From the NCBI RefSeq assembly GCF_007830355.1, contig NZ_VLKO01000013.1:1-64000 (forward strand): a stretch of 64,000 bases of DNA. Reading direction: 5' to 3'. Shown piece after piece: positions 46,474-56,910 of the stretch; position 1 is the first letter of the stretch, and each line of letters opens with the position of its first letter. Position numbers and translations under genes: made by a program. The notes beneath the pieces were generated by a model, which saw only the letters and a program-made list of their open reading frames with translations, was not told where the DNA came from and made no database searches. The DNA comes from Flavobacterium tiangeerense (GTDB lineage: Bacteria > Bacteroidota > Bacteroidia > Flavobacteriales > Flavobacteriaceae).

Positions 46474-47502
46474 ATGTATAAATTGCTTTTACGCCCTATT
46501 CTTTTTTGGTTTGATCCGGAAGAGGTTCATTATTTTACTTTTTCTTGCATTCGTTTTTTATCTAAAGTACCGGGTTTTCCTTTTTTGTTTAGGTCACTTT
46601 ATCTAGTAGACGATCCAAAATTAGAAACAGAAGTTTTTGGATTAAAATTTAAAAATCCCGTGGGACTTGCTGCAGGCTTTGATAAAGACGCTAAGTTGTA
46701 TAAAGAACTCTCTAATTTTGGTTTTGGTTTTATCGAAATTGGAACACTAACTCCTAAAGGGCAAGAGGGAAATCCTAAAAAAAGATTATTCCGTTTAAAA
46801 GAGGATAGTGCTATTATCAATCGTATGGGTTTTAATAATGGAGGTGTTCATGATGCCGTTAATCGATTGAAAAGTAATGATAAGGTTTTAATTGGCGGAA
46901 ATATTGGTAAAAATAAAATTACATCAAATGAAGATGCTGCGCTCGATTATGAATTATGTTTTGATGCTTTGTATGATTATGTAGATTATTTTGTTGTCAA
47001 TGTAAGTTCGCCTAATACTCCTAATTTAAGAGCGCTTCAGGATAAAGAACCGTTAACACTGTTGTTGCAAACCTTACAGAACAAGAATTTGGCTAAGCCA
47101 AAGCAAAAACCAATTTTACTTAAAATTGCTCCAGATTTAACTGATGATCAATTGCTTGACATTATAGATATTATAAGTGTAACTTGTATTGCGGGAGTAA
47201 TAGCAACAAATACCACTATTTCTCGCGAAGGTTTACAATCTGAGAATCGTGGTGAAATGGGTGGGCTTTCAGGTAAACCACTTTCAAAACGCTCTACCGA
47301 AGTTATTCGTTTCCTTTCAGAAAAAAGTAATAAAGCTTTTCCAATAATAGGTGTAGGGGGTATTCACTCCGCTGCCGATGCTCTTGAAAAACTAGATGCA
47401 GGTGCTAGTTTGATTCAGTTATACACGGGTTTTATTTATGAAGGACCAGCATTGGTAAAAGCAATTAACAAGGCCTTGCTAAAAAGAAAGTCAAAATCCT
47501 AA
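46474..47502 (+). CDS. pyrD: Dihydroorotate dehydrogenase (quinone), class 2
   Basis: Membrane-associated flavoenzyme oxidising dihydroorotate to orotate in pyrimidine synthesis. The 342-residue protein keeps the N-terminal amphipathic extension of class 2 enzymes ([20 protein letters not shown]), the FMN barrel ([25 protein letters not shown]) and the catalytic Ser segment [12 protein letters not shown]. The ends show [18 protein letters not shown] and [15 protein letters not shown]. No other pyr gene is adjacent. Confidence 0.95.
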   Translation: MYKLLLRPILFWFDPEEVHYFTFSCIRFLSKVPGFPFLFRSLYLVDDPKLETEVFGLKFKNPVGLAAGFDKDAKLYKELSNFGFGFIEIGTLTPKGQEGNPKKRLFRLKEDSAIINRMGFNNGGVHDAVNRLKSNDKVLIGGNIGKNKITSNEDAALDYELCFDALYDYVDYFVVNVSSPNTPNLRALQDKEPLTLLLQTLQNKNLAKPKQKPILLKIAPDLTDDQLLDIIDIISVTCIAGVIATNTTISREGLQSENRGEMGGLSGKPLSKRSTEVIRFLSEKSNKAFPIIGVGGIHSAADALEKLDAGASLIQLYTGFIYEGPALVKAINKALLKRKSKS

Positions 47503-47504
47503 CG

Positions 47505-47535
47505 AAAAAAAAAGCCCACAAGCGTAGCTTTTTTT
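47505..47535 (+). terminator. Weak terminator after pyrD
   Basis: AAAAAAGC faces GCTTTTTTT, with an interior that no longer pairs well. It lies directly after the pyrD stop. Confidence 0.5.
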
Positions 47536-47639
47536 GTATTTGTCATTTAAGAAAAATGTGATTGATTACTGCTAATTTTCGGAATTTTTAAATTTTGCGT
47601 TAAACAGAAAAAACGATTTCGTAAAAACAATTACTTTAG

Positions 47640-47647
47640 TATCTTTG
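47640..47647 (+). promoter_or_regulatory. TANNTTTG -7 element of HMG-CoA lyase
   Basis: TATCTTTG lies only 7 nt before the ATG, implying a very short or absent 5' leader. Confidence 0.6.
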
Positions 47648-47654
47648 ACTTTAT

Positions 47655-48518
47655 ATGGAGCCAATAAAAATTATAGAATGCCCGCGCGATGCCATGCAAG
47701 GCATAAAACCATTTATTCCCACAGCCAGAAAGGTAGCTTATATTCAATCTTTATTAAGAGTGGGGTTTGACAGTATTGATTTTGGAAGCTTTGTTTCTCC
47801 AAAAGCAATTCCACAAATGCAGGATACAGCCCAAGTATTAGAACAACTTGATTTGTCACAAACAAAAAGTAAATTACTGGCAATAATTGCCAATACTCAG
47901 GGAGCGTCTCAGGCTGCTACCCATGAGGCAATACAGTATCTAGGTTTTCCTTTTTCTATTTCCGAAAATTTTCAGATGCGGAATACACACAAAACCATTG
48001 CTGAATCTCTAGTGACTTTACAAGAAATTCTTGAAATTGCTGATAAATCAAATAAAGAGGTAGTTGCTTATTTATCAATGGGTTTTGGGAATCCATACGG
48101 TGATCCATGGGATGTGAATATTGTGGGTGAATGGACTCAAAAATTAGCCGCAATGGGAGTTAAAATTTTATCCCTTTCAGACACAGTAGGAAGTTCAAAC
48201 CCAGATGTTATATCGTATTTATTTTCAAATTTAATTCCGCAATATCCTACTATTGAGTTCGGAGCTCATTTGCATACTACTCCTGATAAATGGTTTGAAA
48301 AAATTGATGCTGCTTATCTTGCGGGTTGCAGGCGATTTGATGGTGCTATACAAGGATTTGGAGGTTGTCCTATGGCAACCGATAATCTAACAGGAAACAT
48401 GCCTACAGAAAAATTACTCTCTTATTTTACAGCAAAAAAAGAATATGCAGGCATGAGTCCCATGAGTTTTGAAAGTGCCTACAATGAGGCATCAAAATTA
48501 TTTGGAGAATTTCATTAA
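47655..48518 (+). CDS. Hydroxymethylglutaryl-CoA lyase
   Basis: Cleaves HMG-CoA to acetyl-CoA and acetoacetate at the end of leucine degradation. The 287-residue protein has the divalent-metal barrel motifs ECPRDAMQG, SDTVGSSNPD and FGAHLHTTPDKW. The active-site Cys loop is GFGGCPMA, which identifies the lyase and excludes isopropylmalate synthases. Single gene. The other leucine-pathway gene in view is the dehydrogenase at 41 kb. Confidence 0.92.
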   Translation: MEPIKIIECPRDAMQGIKPFIPTARKVAYIQSLLRVGFDSIDFGSFVSPKAIPQMQDTAQVLEQLDLSQTKSKLLAIIANTQGASQAATHEAIQYLGFPFSISENFQMRNTHKTIAESLVTLQEILEIADKSNKEVVAYLSMGFGNPYGDPWDVNIVGEWTQKLAAMGVKILSLSDTVGSSNPDVISYLFSNLIPQYPTIEFGAHLHTTPDKWFEKIDAAYLAGCRRFDGAIQGFGGCPMATDNLTGNMPTEKLLSYFTAKKEYAGMSPMSFESAYNEASKLFGEFH

Positions 48519-48626
48519 AAAAGCAATTGTATGGTTGTTTGTTGAAACTACATACTAGAGTTAATTTAATTTCGTTTTTTTAATAAAAAGTATGTATTTT
48601 TATAACAATCAAATTACTAATTCCAA

Positions 48627-49178
48627 ATGAAAAGATCGCTCATTACATTCGTTTATAGTTGCATCTCTATCGTATTTCTTTTTACTTCATGTGCTAGTGA
48701 TGTTGATTTTGATCAAGTGAACACTTTGAAATTAGAGCCTGTTTTTATAGCTAATTTAGCTTATTTTGAAGTTCCTGCTCCAGATTTTGTAGACAATGGT
48801 CAAGAGCAAAGCTTAGTTTTTGATGTACCTGCAGTGGATGTTTTTTCAGATAAATTTTTTAGAGATAATCTTAAGAAAGCTTCTATTTTTACCGAAATGG
48901 AAAACACCATTAATAGGGCTTATGAAGTAGAACTTCTATTTTTAGATAAAGACAATACTACAGTTTATTCGGCCAATCTTAATGTGCCAGCATATTCAGG
49001 AACAGTAAACAAAGTAAATAGAACGGATGATTTTGAGAATGTCCAACTTGATTTACTTAAAAGAACAACCAAAATTGCTTTCATATTACGCATGTCACCG
49101 GGTCAACCATTGACCGAAACTAGTTCAGGGAAATTAATATTACGTTCAGGTGTAACGGCTTATCTTGTTGTAGAATGA
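48627..49178 (+). CDS. Lipoprotein paired with DUF5723, unrecognised
   Basis: The 183-residue protein has a lipobox (FLFTSC, about Cys22) followed by Asp-rich sequence. That leaves it probably anchored in the outer membrane. The rest is beta-rich, with a YEVELLFLDKDNTTVYSANL-like strand pair and a C-terminal GKLILRSGVTAYLVVE. Its stop overlaps the next start by 4 nt (ATGA), so it is translationally coupled to the DUF5723 barrel gene. Function unknown. Confidence 0.75.
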   Translation: MKRSLITFVYSCISIVFLFTSCASDVDFDQVNTLKLEPVFIANLAYFEVPAPDFVDNGQEQSLVFDVPAVDVFSDKFFRDNLKKASIFTEMENTINRAYEVELLFLDKDNTTVYSANLNVPAYSGTVNKVNRTDDFENVQLDLLKRTTKIAFILRMSPGQPLTETSSGKLILRSGVTAYLVVE

Positions 49179-50566
49179 AAAAAATAATTCACATTTTAAC
49201 ATTGCTCGTTGCATTTTGTAGTTGGTCTCAAAACAAGCAAATCTTGTACAATTTCACGGCAGTTCCACAATCATTGATGACAAATCCTGGCGCTGATTTT
49301 AAGTACAAATGGTATGCTGGAGTCCCATTATTGTCTGGTGTTTCTGCTAATGTAGGTTCAAGCGGTTTTAGTACCTACGATCTATTTGCAAACGATGGTG
49401 TTGATTTTAACACTAAGTTGCGTAATGTGGTGATGAAGACAAACAGAAATGATAAATTGGCGATAAACCAGCAAATGGAAATTTTTAATGGCGGGTTTAG
49501 AATTCCGGGTGCTGACCGTGATGCTTCCAACGCGTATGTCTCATTTGGGATGTATCAAGAATTTGATATGATGAGTTACATGCCTAAGGATTTAGCCATT
49601 CTTGCAATTGATGGCAATAGTAATTACTTAGGGAAAATTTTTGACTTAGGAGATTTAAGTATGAAGGCTGAGTTATTGTCAGTATGGCACATTGGAGTAC
49701 ATAAAAATATTAGCAAAAACTTTATTGTGGGTGTTCGTGGAAAGATTTACTCCAGTATTTATAATGCTAATTCTACAAAAAACTCAGGTTATATTTATAC
49801 AGGACCATCAAATATAGGTGTTTACGATCAAAGTATTTATTCGAATATGCAACTCAATACTTCAGGACTGGCAAAGTATGATGATGAAAATAATGAATCG
49901 GATGTAGTTAAGGACATTACAAAAGGAGCTCTTTTAGGTGGTAATTTAGGTTTAGGTTTTGATGCAGGTTTTACCTATTATCCTTTACAAAACATACAAA
50001 TAACAGGAAGTATTCTTGATGTAGGATTTATAAACCACACTAAGGATGTTGAAAGTTATACCTTAAAGGGAAGGTACAACTATCGAGGTATTGTGCCTAG
50101 TTTTAGTTCAGGAGCTTCTGCAGAAAATATTTACAAAGAATTTCAAGAAGCCATTCCATTAGATACTATAAATTCAAAATACACAACATGGCGTCCTATT
50201 AAATTGAATTCTTCTTTCCAATATTCTTTTGATGAGGATAGTGAGGACGATTGTAATTGTAAAGGTAATGGAAGCGAAGCAGTTTATAAAAGTGCAGTAG
50301 GAGCGCAATTATTTGTGATGTCTACTCCTAGAATGCCTATGTTTGCTTTTACAACTTATTTTTCGAGAAAAATCCTAAAAGGGTTACAGGCTAAGGCTAC
50401 CTATACATTAGATACCTATTCTAGTAAAAATATAGGTTTGGGTTTGTCAACTACTTCAGGGCCTATAAATTTCTATCTAATGGCTGATAATTTGTTAGAA
50501 TATAAGGATCTAACAAAAGCGAACAGCCTTTCTTTTCAGTTAGGATTCAATGTGATTGTAAAATAA
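49175..50566 (+). CDS. DUF5723 outer-membrane beta-barrel protein
   Basis: The 463-residue protein has a signal peptide (ending FCSWSQ) and an outer-membrane barrel-like body of alternating strands ending in LSFQLGFNVIVK. The N-terminal YNFTAVPQSLMTNPGADF and WHIGVHKNISKNFIVGVRGK blocks are those of DUF5723/PorV-like Bacteroidota barrel proteins. It may act with the coupled upstream lipoprotein. Any transport or anchoring role is inferred. Confidence 0.82.
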   Translation: MKKIIHILTLLVAFCSWSQNKQILYNFTAVPQSLMTNPGADFKYKWYAGVPLLSGVSANVGSSGFSTYDLFANDGVDFNTKLRNVVMKTNRNDKLAINQQMEIFNGGFRIPGADRDASNAYVSFGMYQEFDMMSYMPKDLAILAIDGNSNYLGKIFDLGDLSMKAELLSVWHIGVHKNISKNFIVGVRGKIYSSIYNANSTKNSGYIYTGPSNIGVYDQSIYSNMQLNTSGLAKYDDENNESDVVKDITKGALLGGNLGLGFDAGFTYYPLQNIQITGSILDVGFINHTKDVESYTLKGRYNYRGIVPSFSSGASAENIYKEFQEAIPLDTINSKYTTWRPIKLNSSFQYSFDEDSEDDCNCKGNGSEAVYKSAVGAQLFVMSTPRMPMFAFTTYFSRKILKGLQAKATYTLDTYSSKNIGLGLSTTSGPINFYLMADNLLEYKDLTKANSLSFQLGFNVIVK

Positions 50567-50770
50567 TTTTTAAACAATTGAAACAATTATTTCAAGAGAG
50601 TTTATAAATAGTACCAAGTTGTAATTTTTTTAAATTTTAAAAAGCCCGTTTTTCTAAACGATTAAGATTGAGGTATTAAAATCAAGTATTCTTTTTAATA
50701 GAAATTGTTATTGAAGTAGTTTACTTTATTGATTTATCATTGTTATGTTCTTTTTCTGTGAAAAAAAATG

Positions 50771-50778
50771 TATATTTG
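50771..50778 (+). promoter_or_regulatory. TANNTTTG -7 element of guaB
   Basis: TATATTTG lies 29 nt before the guaB ATG. Confidence 0.6.
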
Positions 50779-50807
50779 CACGCAATTAAACTCCAACTAC
50801 AATTGCA

Positions 50808-52280
50808 ATGATCGCACACAACTCTAAGATTATCGGTGAAGGATTAACTTACGATGATGTTCTATTAGTTCCCAACTATTCTAACGTTCTTCCTCGTGAA
50901 GTAAGTATCAAGTCAAAATTTTCAAGAAATATAACTCTTAATGTCCCTATTGTATCTGCTGCTATGGATACCGTTACCGAAAGTGCTATGGCTATTGCAA
51001 TGGCACAAGAAGGAGGAATAGGTGTTTTGCATAAAAACATGACTATCGAGCAGCAAGCAACTAAAGTTCGTAAGGTAAAACGTGCTGAATCAGGTATGAT
51101 TATCGATCCAGTAACTTTACCATTGAGTTCTACCGTTGCTGATGCAAAAAATGTTATGAAAGAATTTGGTATTGGCGGTATACCTATCGTTGATGAAAAT
51201 AAAATTTTAAAAGGTATTGTTACTAACAGAGATTTGCGTTTTGAAAAAAACAATGCAAGGCCTATTGTTGAGGTAATGACAAGTGAAAACTTAGTTACTG
51301 TAGCCGAAGGAACTTCCTTAGAACAAGCCGAAGTAGTATTGCAAGGTCACAAAATTGAAAAACTTCCTGTAGTGGATGCTACTTATAAACTAGTAGGTCT
51401 TATTACTTTTAGAGATATTACTAAATTAACCCAAAAACCTATTGCTAATAAAGATGTTTTCGGGCGTTTGCGCGTAGCTGCAGCGATTGGGGTTACGGGT
51501 GATGCCATACAAAGGGCTGAAGCTTTGGTAAATGCGGGTGTCGATGCAATCATTATCGATACTGCTCACGGACACACACAAGGCGTGGTGAATACCTTGA
51601 AAGAAGTTAAATCTAAATTTCCTCAAATTGATGTTATCGTGGGTAACATTGCAACTCCTGAAGCAGCTAAATTTTTAGTTGAAAACGGCGCTGATGGTGT
51701 AAAAGTAGGTATCGGTCCAGGTTCTATTTGTACGACTCGTATTGTTGCAGGTGTAGGTTTTCCTCAGTTTTCTGCAGTGCTTGAAGTAGCTGCTGCCTTA
51801 AAAGGAACTGGTGTTCCTGTAATTGCTGATGGTGGAATTCGATATACAGGGGATATACCTAAAGCTTTAGCCGCTGGTGCCGATTGTGTAATGTTAGGTT
51901 CACTTCTTGCAGGTACCAAAGAATCTCCAGGTGAAACCATTATTTTTGAAGGTAGAAAATTCAAATCATACAGAGGAATGGGTTCTGTTGAAGCTATGGA
52001 AACAGGCTCTAAAGACCGTTACTTTCAGGATGTTGAAGATGATGTGAAAAAATTAGTTCCAGAAGGAATTGTAGGTCGTGTGCCTTACAAAGGAGAACTA
52101 AATGAAAGTATGTTACAATTCATTGGTGGTCTTCGTGCTGGAATGGGATACTGTGGTGCAAAAGACATTCCTACGCTACAAGAGACTGGACGTTTTGTTC
52201 GCATTACTGCTAGTGGTATCAATGAAAGTCATCCACATAATGTGACAATAACAAAAGAAGCTCCTAATTATTCAAGATAG
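50808..52280 (+). CDS. guaB: Inosine-5'-monophosphate dehydrogenase
   Basis: Rate-limiting NAD-dependent step of guanine nucleotide synthesis (IMP to XMP). The 490-residue protein has the barrel start [12 protein letters not shown] and two CBS domains (about 95-210). The active-site Cys loop is [15 protein letters not shown], with [11 protein letters not shown] and the mobile flap arginine in [10 protein letters not shown]. Single gene, strong terminator. Confidence 0.97.
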   Translation: MIAHNSKIIGEGLTYDDVLLVPNYSNVLPREVSIKSKFSRNITLNVPIVSAAMDTVTESAMAIAMAQEGGIGVLHKNMTIEQQATKVRKVKRAESGMIIDPVTLPLSSTVADAKNVMKEFGIGGIPIVDENKILKGIVTNRDLRFEKNNARPIVEVMTSENLVTVAEGTSLEQAEVVLQGHKIEKLPVVDATYKLVGLITFRDITKLTQKPIANKDVFGRLRVAAAIGVTGDAIQRAEALVNAGVDAIIIDTAHGHTQGVVNTLKEVKSKFPQIDVIVGNIATPEAAKFLVENGADGVKVGIGPGSICTTRIVAGVGFPQFSAVLEVAAALKGTGVPVIADGGIRYTGDIPKALAAGADCVMLGSLLAGTKESPGETIIFEGRKFKSYRGMGSVEAMETGSKDRYFQDVEDDVKKLVPEGIVGRVPYKGELNESMLQFIGGLRAGMGYCGAKDIPTLQETGRFVRITASGINESHPHNVTITKEAPNYSR

Positions 52281-52335
52281 TTCGTGAGCAAATTTCAGAT
52301 GGATATTTGAAATAGCTTTAGGGTTACAATAAATT

Positions 52336-52403
52336 AAAACCATTAAGAAAATTACATAAGCGTTCAATTGCTGTTGAAACTTAATTTTCTTAATGGTTTT
52401 TTT
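52336..52403 (+). terminator. Terminator of guaB
   Basis: AAAACCATTAAGAAAATTA pairs with TAATTTTCTTAATGGTTTT (19 bp), with a 27-nt loop and a T run. Confidence 0.85.
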
Positions 52404-52415
52404 ATGGAAAAAAGG

Positions 52416-54650
52416 CTAAGATCTTAAAAAGGCAGCAATTTTTTTCTTCTCGCCTGCAATCCATAAAATATCGCTTTCCTCTAATACTAGGTGAGATTCA
52501 GGATTTAAGGTTCGTTTTCCGTTGCGTTCTATACCAACAATAATACCATGGGTATTTTCTCGAATTTGCGATTCTCGAATACTTTTGCCAATACAAACGC
52601 GGTTTTTTAATTCCAGTTTTTGAAGAATAATATCAGTCTCAACCACTTTTTCGGCAACATCAATTTCGTTTTTATCCAAGTAGATTTTGAATTCCTTAAC
52701 TTGTTTATCCGTTCCGATAACACTTATTTCATCTCCAGGAAACAATCTTTCGGTTCGCAAAGGAATATTAATTACTACTTCACCTCTTTTAATTGAGGCG
52801 ATGTTGATTTCAAACTGTTCTCTAATTTTTAATTCTTCAAGAGTTTTCCCAGCTAAATTAGATTCTTTGGCAATATCAAACTCTGTCATGTGTCCGTCCC
52901 AAGGCGAGAGCGTATTTTGTCGTTTATTTTCTTTTTTAATTTCTCGATCATTGTAGTTGGTCATAAAATGATCTTCAATTTTATGATAAACGGCATGTAA
53001 TTTTTTCGGGAATAAGATATAAGAACCAATGGCAATTAAAAAAGCAATTGCAGCAATTCCTGCTGAGAAAAAAGTATTTAAAATAAACCCCACGTAAAAT
53101 AATGAAAGCGCTATTCTAAAAAGTACCAACATGATAATTGGGCCATAATGTTTTTTTTGCTCCAATAAAATTTGAACTTGTTTGACTGCAACTCTTCTTA
53201 ACGATAGTGCCCACAAGAAAGGTGATAATATAATCAATGTGATAAGTGCGGCAATAGCATTTCCAAATTTTGAATTTTCTACTAACGGAAGTATAAAAGT
53301 TGAAGAAAGCAAAATGATGGCAACAATAATGATAGAGTGCAGAACAACTTGTGTAAGATAACTTCTCATTACAATTTGCCAATTGCTTAATGATTTTATT
53401 TCTTCGGTATTAGAGCTGTACAATTGAATTCTTTTCACCCATCTTTTAGGAAGTTTCTTTTCAACAAAAACCGAGAAAGGTTCGGCAAACTTGACCATGA
53501 AAGGCGTAGTAAAAGTGGTAATTGCAGATACGGCGACTACAATGGGATATAAAAAATCACTAGTTACTTTTAGGGTGGTTCCCAATGTAGCGATGATAAA
53601 TGAAAATTCTCCAATTTGAGACAAACTCATACCGGATTGTATGGATTGTTTAAGCGGTTGTCCGGATAGCAATGAACCTATTGAAGAACTGATGGATTGC
53701 CCAAAGATTACGATTAATGTCAAAACAGCCACTGGAAAAGCATATTCTAGCAGTGTATTGGGATCAATTAACATTCCTACAGATACAAAGAACACCGCAC
53801 CAAATAAGTCTTTTACAGGCTTTACAAGATGTTCTATGTGTTCTGCTTGCGTAGTTTCGGCAATGATAGATCCCATAATGAAGGCGCCAAGGGCCGGGGA
53901 AAAACCAACATTTGCGGCAAAAATCACCATTAGTAAACACAAGGCTAACGAAATAATCAACATCATTTCATCAGTTAATAAATGTTTGGCTTTTTTTAGT
54001 AATGTGGGTATAAAAAAGATTCCGACTACAAACCAGATCGTCAAAAAGAAAATCAGTTTCAATACGGACTGCACCAATTCCATTCCAGAAAACTGCTGAC
54101 TCACCGCAACTGTTGAGAGTAAAACCATCATTAAAATGGCAATAATATCTTGAACAATAAGAGAACCAATTACGTTACCCGCAAATTTTTGCGATTTTAC
54201 GCCCAGTTCATCAAAGGTTTTTAAGATTATGGTAGTAGAAGAAATAGATAATATTACGCCAAGAAAGATACTGTTCATTTTACTCCATCCCAAAAATTGA
54301 CCCGTAAAAAAGCCCAATGTCACTAGTGTAATTATTTGTGTAAACGCTGTGATAGAAGCCGTACCGCCCACTTTTACCAGTTTTTTAAAACTGAACTCAA
54401 GACCTAAACTGAATAGTAAAAAAATAACGCCTATCTCGGCCCAAACTTTTACACTATTAACATCTTTTACTGTTGGGAAAAAATCAAATTCAGAACTGGC
54501 TAAAAATCCTGCAACCAAATACCCTAAAACCAAAGGCTGTTTCATAATTCGAAATAACAATACAGCTATGGCAGCAGTGATTAAGATTAAACCTAAATCA
54601 GTTATTAAATCGGGTAAATGAACTATTGAAGCGGATAAAAAGGGAAACAT
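52416..54650 (-). CDS. Monovalent cation:proton antiporter-2 (Kef/CPA2 type) with TrkA-C domains
   Basis: Inner-membrane antiporter of 744 residues from the ATG giving MFPFLSASIVHLPD. Upstream codons overlap a terminator and are rejected. Twelve or so transmembrane helices (about 10-410) carry FRIMKQPLVLGYLVAG and GFSPALGAFIMGSIIAE. The C-terminal half has a second membrane region and then two RCK/TrkA-C-like regulatory folds (LEELKIREQFEINIASIKRG, LLWIAG-like end). The coupling ion is probably K+ or Na+. Confidence 0.85.
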   Translation of the reverse strand: MFPFLSASIVHLPDLITDLGLILITAAIAVLLFRIMKQPLVLGYLVAGFLASSEFDFFPTVKDVNSVKVWAEIGVIFLLFSLGLEFSFKKLVKVGGTASITAFTQIITLVTLGFFTGQFLGWSKMNSIFLGVILSISSTTIILKTFDELGVKSQKFAGNVIGSLIVQDIIAILMMVLLSTVAVSQQFSGMELVQSVLKLIFFLTIWFVVGIFFIPTLLKKAKHLLTDEMMLIISLALCLLMVIFAANVGFSPALGAFIMGSIIAETTQAEHIEHLVKPVKDLFGAVFFVSVGMLIDPNTLLEYAFPVAVLTLIVIFGQSISSSIGSLLSGQPLKQSIQSGMSLSQIGEFSFIIATLGTTLKVTSDFLYPIVVAVSAITTFTTPFMVKFAEPFSVFVEKKLPKRWVKRIQLYSSNTEEIKSLSNWQIVMRSYLTQVVLHSIIIVAIILLSSTFILPLVENSKFGNAIAALITLIILSPFLWALSLRRVAVKQVQILLEQKKHYGPIIMLVLFRIALSLFYVGFILNTFFSAGIAAIAFLIAIGSYILFPKKLHAVYHKIEDHFMTNYNDREIKKENKRQNTLSPWDGHMTEFDIAKESNLAGKTLEELKIREQFEINIASIKRGEVVINIPLRTERLFPGDEISVIGTDKQVKEFKIYLDKNEIDVAEKVVETDIILQKLELKNRVCIGKSIRESQIRENTHGIIVGIERNGKRTLNPESHLVLEESDILWIAGEKKKIAAFLRS

Positions 54651-54678
54651 AAATTTTGAATTTTTACTAAAATAACAA

Positions 54679-54716
54679 AAAAATCTGCTTTTATCAAGTG
54701 ACAAAAGCAGATTTTA
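54679..54716 (-). terminator. Terminator of purB
   Basis: AAATCTGCTTTT pairs with AAAAGCAGATTT (12 bp, 10-nt loop). It lies 24 nt past the purB stop and overlaps the rejected antiporter start. Confidence 0.85.
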
Positions 54717-54739
54717 GAAAAGTATAACAATATCGAGGT

Positions 54740-56086
54740 TTAGACCCCTAAGAAATTGCTAGGTGTAATTTGCATTAATTCGGCTTTTATAGCTTCAGAT
54801 ACATCTAGTGTTGCAATAAAACCATGAATAGCGTTTTTATCAATCTCTTCATTAGTTCTTGTCAACCCTTTCAAGGCTTCATACGGATTTGGATATCCTT
54901 CACGACGCAAAATAGTCTGAATTGCCTCAGCAACAACAGCCCAGTTTTTCTCTAAATCTTCGTGAAATTTAGGTTCGTTCAAGAGCAATTTATTCAATCC
55001 TTTCAAGGTAGCTTCAAATCCTATGATGGTATGACCTATTGGGACACCCACATTTCTTAAAACAGTACTATCAGTTAAATCGCGCTGCAATCTAGACAAA
55101 GGTAATTTCGCCGAAAGGTGCTCAAAAATAGCATTGGCAATGCCTAAGTTTCCTTCTGAGTTTTCAAAGTCAATAGGATTTACTTTGTGCGGCATGGCTG
55201 ACGATCCTATTTCGCCTGCTTTTATTTTTTGCTTGAAATACTCCATAGAAACGTACGTCCATATGTCTCTATCCAAGTCAATAATAATAGTGTTTATTCT
55301 TTTTAACGCGTCAAAAAACGCTGCAAAATGATCGTAATGTTCTATTTGAGTGGTTGGGAAAGAGTGGTGTAATCCTAAAATATCTTCTACAAATTTACCT
55401 CCAAATTGTTTCCAATCAATTTGTGGGTAAGCTACATGGTGGGCATTGTAATTTCCAGTAGCACCGCCAAATTTAGCTGCAAACGGGATATTGAACAACA
55501 AACGCATTTGCTCCTCTAGTCGTTCTACAAAAACGCCAATTTCTTTACCCAATCGAGTAGGTGAGGCAGGCTGTCCGTGTGTGCGTGCTAGCATAGGCAC
55601 GTCTTTCCATTCCACGCTTAATTCTTTCAACTTTGCTGTCAAAGCGATTAACGAGGGCATGTATACTTTTTCAAAAGCCTCTTTAGTCGATAACGGAATC
55701 GCAGTATTATTAATGTCTTGGGAAGTTAACCCAAAATGAATGAACTCTTTGTATTGTGATAAACCTAGTTTTTCAAAAGCATCTTTGATAAAGTATTCTA
55801 CCGCTTTTACATCGTGGTTGGTTACTTTTTCTGTTTCTTTAATCCAAAGGGCATCTTCTGTCGAAAAGTTTTGGTAAATGTTGCGTAAACTTTCAAATAA
55901 ATCCGAATTCACTCCAGCAAGTTGTGGCAAAGGCACTTCGCACAAGGCAATGAAATATTCAATTTCAACCAGTACGCGGTATTTGATCAAAGCTTCTTCA
56001 GAGAAAAATGGAGCTAAAGAAAGGGTTTTACTTCTATATCTTCCATCAATTGGAGAAATAGCATTCAATTCGTTTAAAGTAGTCAT
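54740..56086 (-). CDS. purB: Adenylosuccinate lyase
   Basis: Splits SAICAR and adenylosuccinate with loss of fumarate. It acts twice in purine synthesis. The 448-residue protein has TSQDINNTAIPL, ARTHGQPASPTRLGKE and the fumarase-superfamily signature GSSAMPHKVNP, plus LRNVGVPIGHTIIGFE. The layout matches the homotetrameric PurB of E. coli type. Single gene. Confidence 0.96.
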   Translation of the reverse strand: MTTLNELNAISPIDGRYRSKTLSLAPFFSEEALIKYRVLVEIEYFIALCEVPLPQLAGVNSDLFESLRNIYQNFSTEDALWIKETEKVTNHDVKAVEYFIKDAFEKLGLSQYKEFIHFGLTSQDINNTAIPLSTKEAFEKVYMPSLIALTAKLKELSVEWKDVPMLARTHGQPASPTRLGKEIGVFVERLEEQMRLLFNIPFAAKFGGATGNYNAHHVAYPQIDWKQFGGKFVEDILGLHHSFPTTQIEHYDHFAAFFDALKRINTIIIDLDRDIWTYVSMEYFKQKIKAGEIGSSAMPHKVNPIDFENSEGNLGIANAIFEHLSAKLPLSRLQRDLTDSTVLRNVGVPIGHTIIGFEATLKGLNKLLLNEPKFHEDLEKNWAVVAEAIQTILRREGYPNPYEALKGLTRTNEEIDKNAIHGFIATLDVSEAIKAELMQITPSNFLGV

Positions 56087-56111
56087 TGTTTAGTTGTTTG
56101 TTCGAAAGGCA

Positions 56112-56119
56112 CAAAAATA
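56112..56119 (-). promoter_or_regulatory. TANNTTTG -7 element of purB
   Basis: The minus strand reads TATTTTTG, 25 nt before the purB ATG. Confidence 0.55.
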
Positions 56120-56201
56120 GTTATAAGTTACAAGTAATGGATTATAAGTTTAGACTTTTATTGCTCTAATAATTGATTTTTTGCCATTGCTATTGCCATT
56201 C

Positions 56202-56897
56202 TTATGGTATTTTATGTAGTAATTTATTTTTCATGATTTCAACTCCTTTCGAAGCCATTTCAGGAATCACTTGCAGTTGATTTCTCAAATTCGGAATTTT
56301 AATCGGTTTGGGGTCAATGTAAAATAGTGGTGTTGTCACTTTCGTAAAATCAATCAAACCTGCCGCCGGATACACTTGTAACGACGTGCCTATCACGGCA
56401 AAATAATCAGCAGTTTCTGTAATCGAAACGGCTTCTTCTAGTGCAGGAACTTCTTCGCCAAACCATACAATGTGTGGACGCAATTGATTTTGATTTTCAT
56501 CAAAGTCGCCAAAATTCAAATCTTCGGTCCATTTTAATATATAATCAGGGTTGCGTGTGCTGCGCACTTTTAACAATTCCCCATGCAGGTGCAATACTTG
56601 CGTACTGCCAGCACGCTCGTGCAAATCGTCTACATTTTGAGTGATGATATGCACATTAAATTCCGACTCCAATTCTGCTAAAATATAATGAGCTGCGTTA
56701 GGAACAACCTCTTTGAGCTGTCGGCGCCTTTGGTTGTAAAAATCAAGTACCAAAGCAGGATTTTTATACCAACCTCCGGGCGTGGCCACATCTTGAACAT
56801 TATGCCTTTCCCAGAGGCCATCACTATCCCGAAAGGTTTTAATACCACTTTCCGCACTAATTCCAGCGCCAGTCAAAACTACTAATTTCTTTTTCAT
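56202..56897 (-). CDS. Sirtuin (NAD-dependent protein deacylase), cysteine-free
   Basis: The 231-residue protein has the NAD motifs TGAGISAESGI (9-19), FRDSDGLW, TQNVDDLHERAG, catalytic His105 in HLHGE, and IGTSLQVYPAAGL. The zinc-binding module is present as a fold only. The protein contains no Cys at all, so a four-Cys zinc site is impossible. Tyr54 and Arg57 (FYNQR) match the YxxR pair that binds succinyl-lysine in SIRT5 and CobB, suggesting desuccinylase activity. Class III-like (CobB) assignment is by those residues. Confidence 0.85.
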   Translation of the reverse strand: MKKKLVVLTGAGISAESGIKTFRDSDGLWERHNVQDVATPGGWYKNPALVLDFYNQRRRQLKEVVPNAAHYILAELESEFNVHIITQNVDDLHERAGSTQVLHLHGELLKVRSTRNPDYILKWTEDLNFGDFDENQNQLRPHIVWFGEEVPALEEAVSITETADYFAVIGTSLQVYPAAGLIDFTKVTTPLFYIDPKPIKIPNLRNQLQVIPEMASKGVEIMKNKLLHKIP

Positions 56898-56910
56898 GTT
56901 CTATTTTTTT

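Noticed and set aside
46385..46606. 73-residue ORF upstream of and overlapping pyrD
   Set aside because: Overlaps the pyrD promoter and start in another frame.
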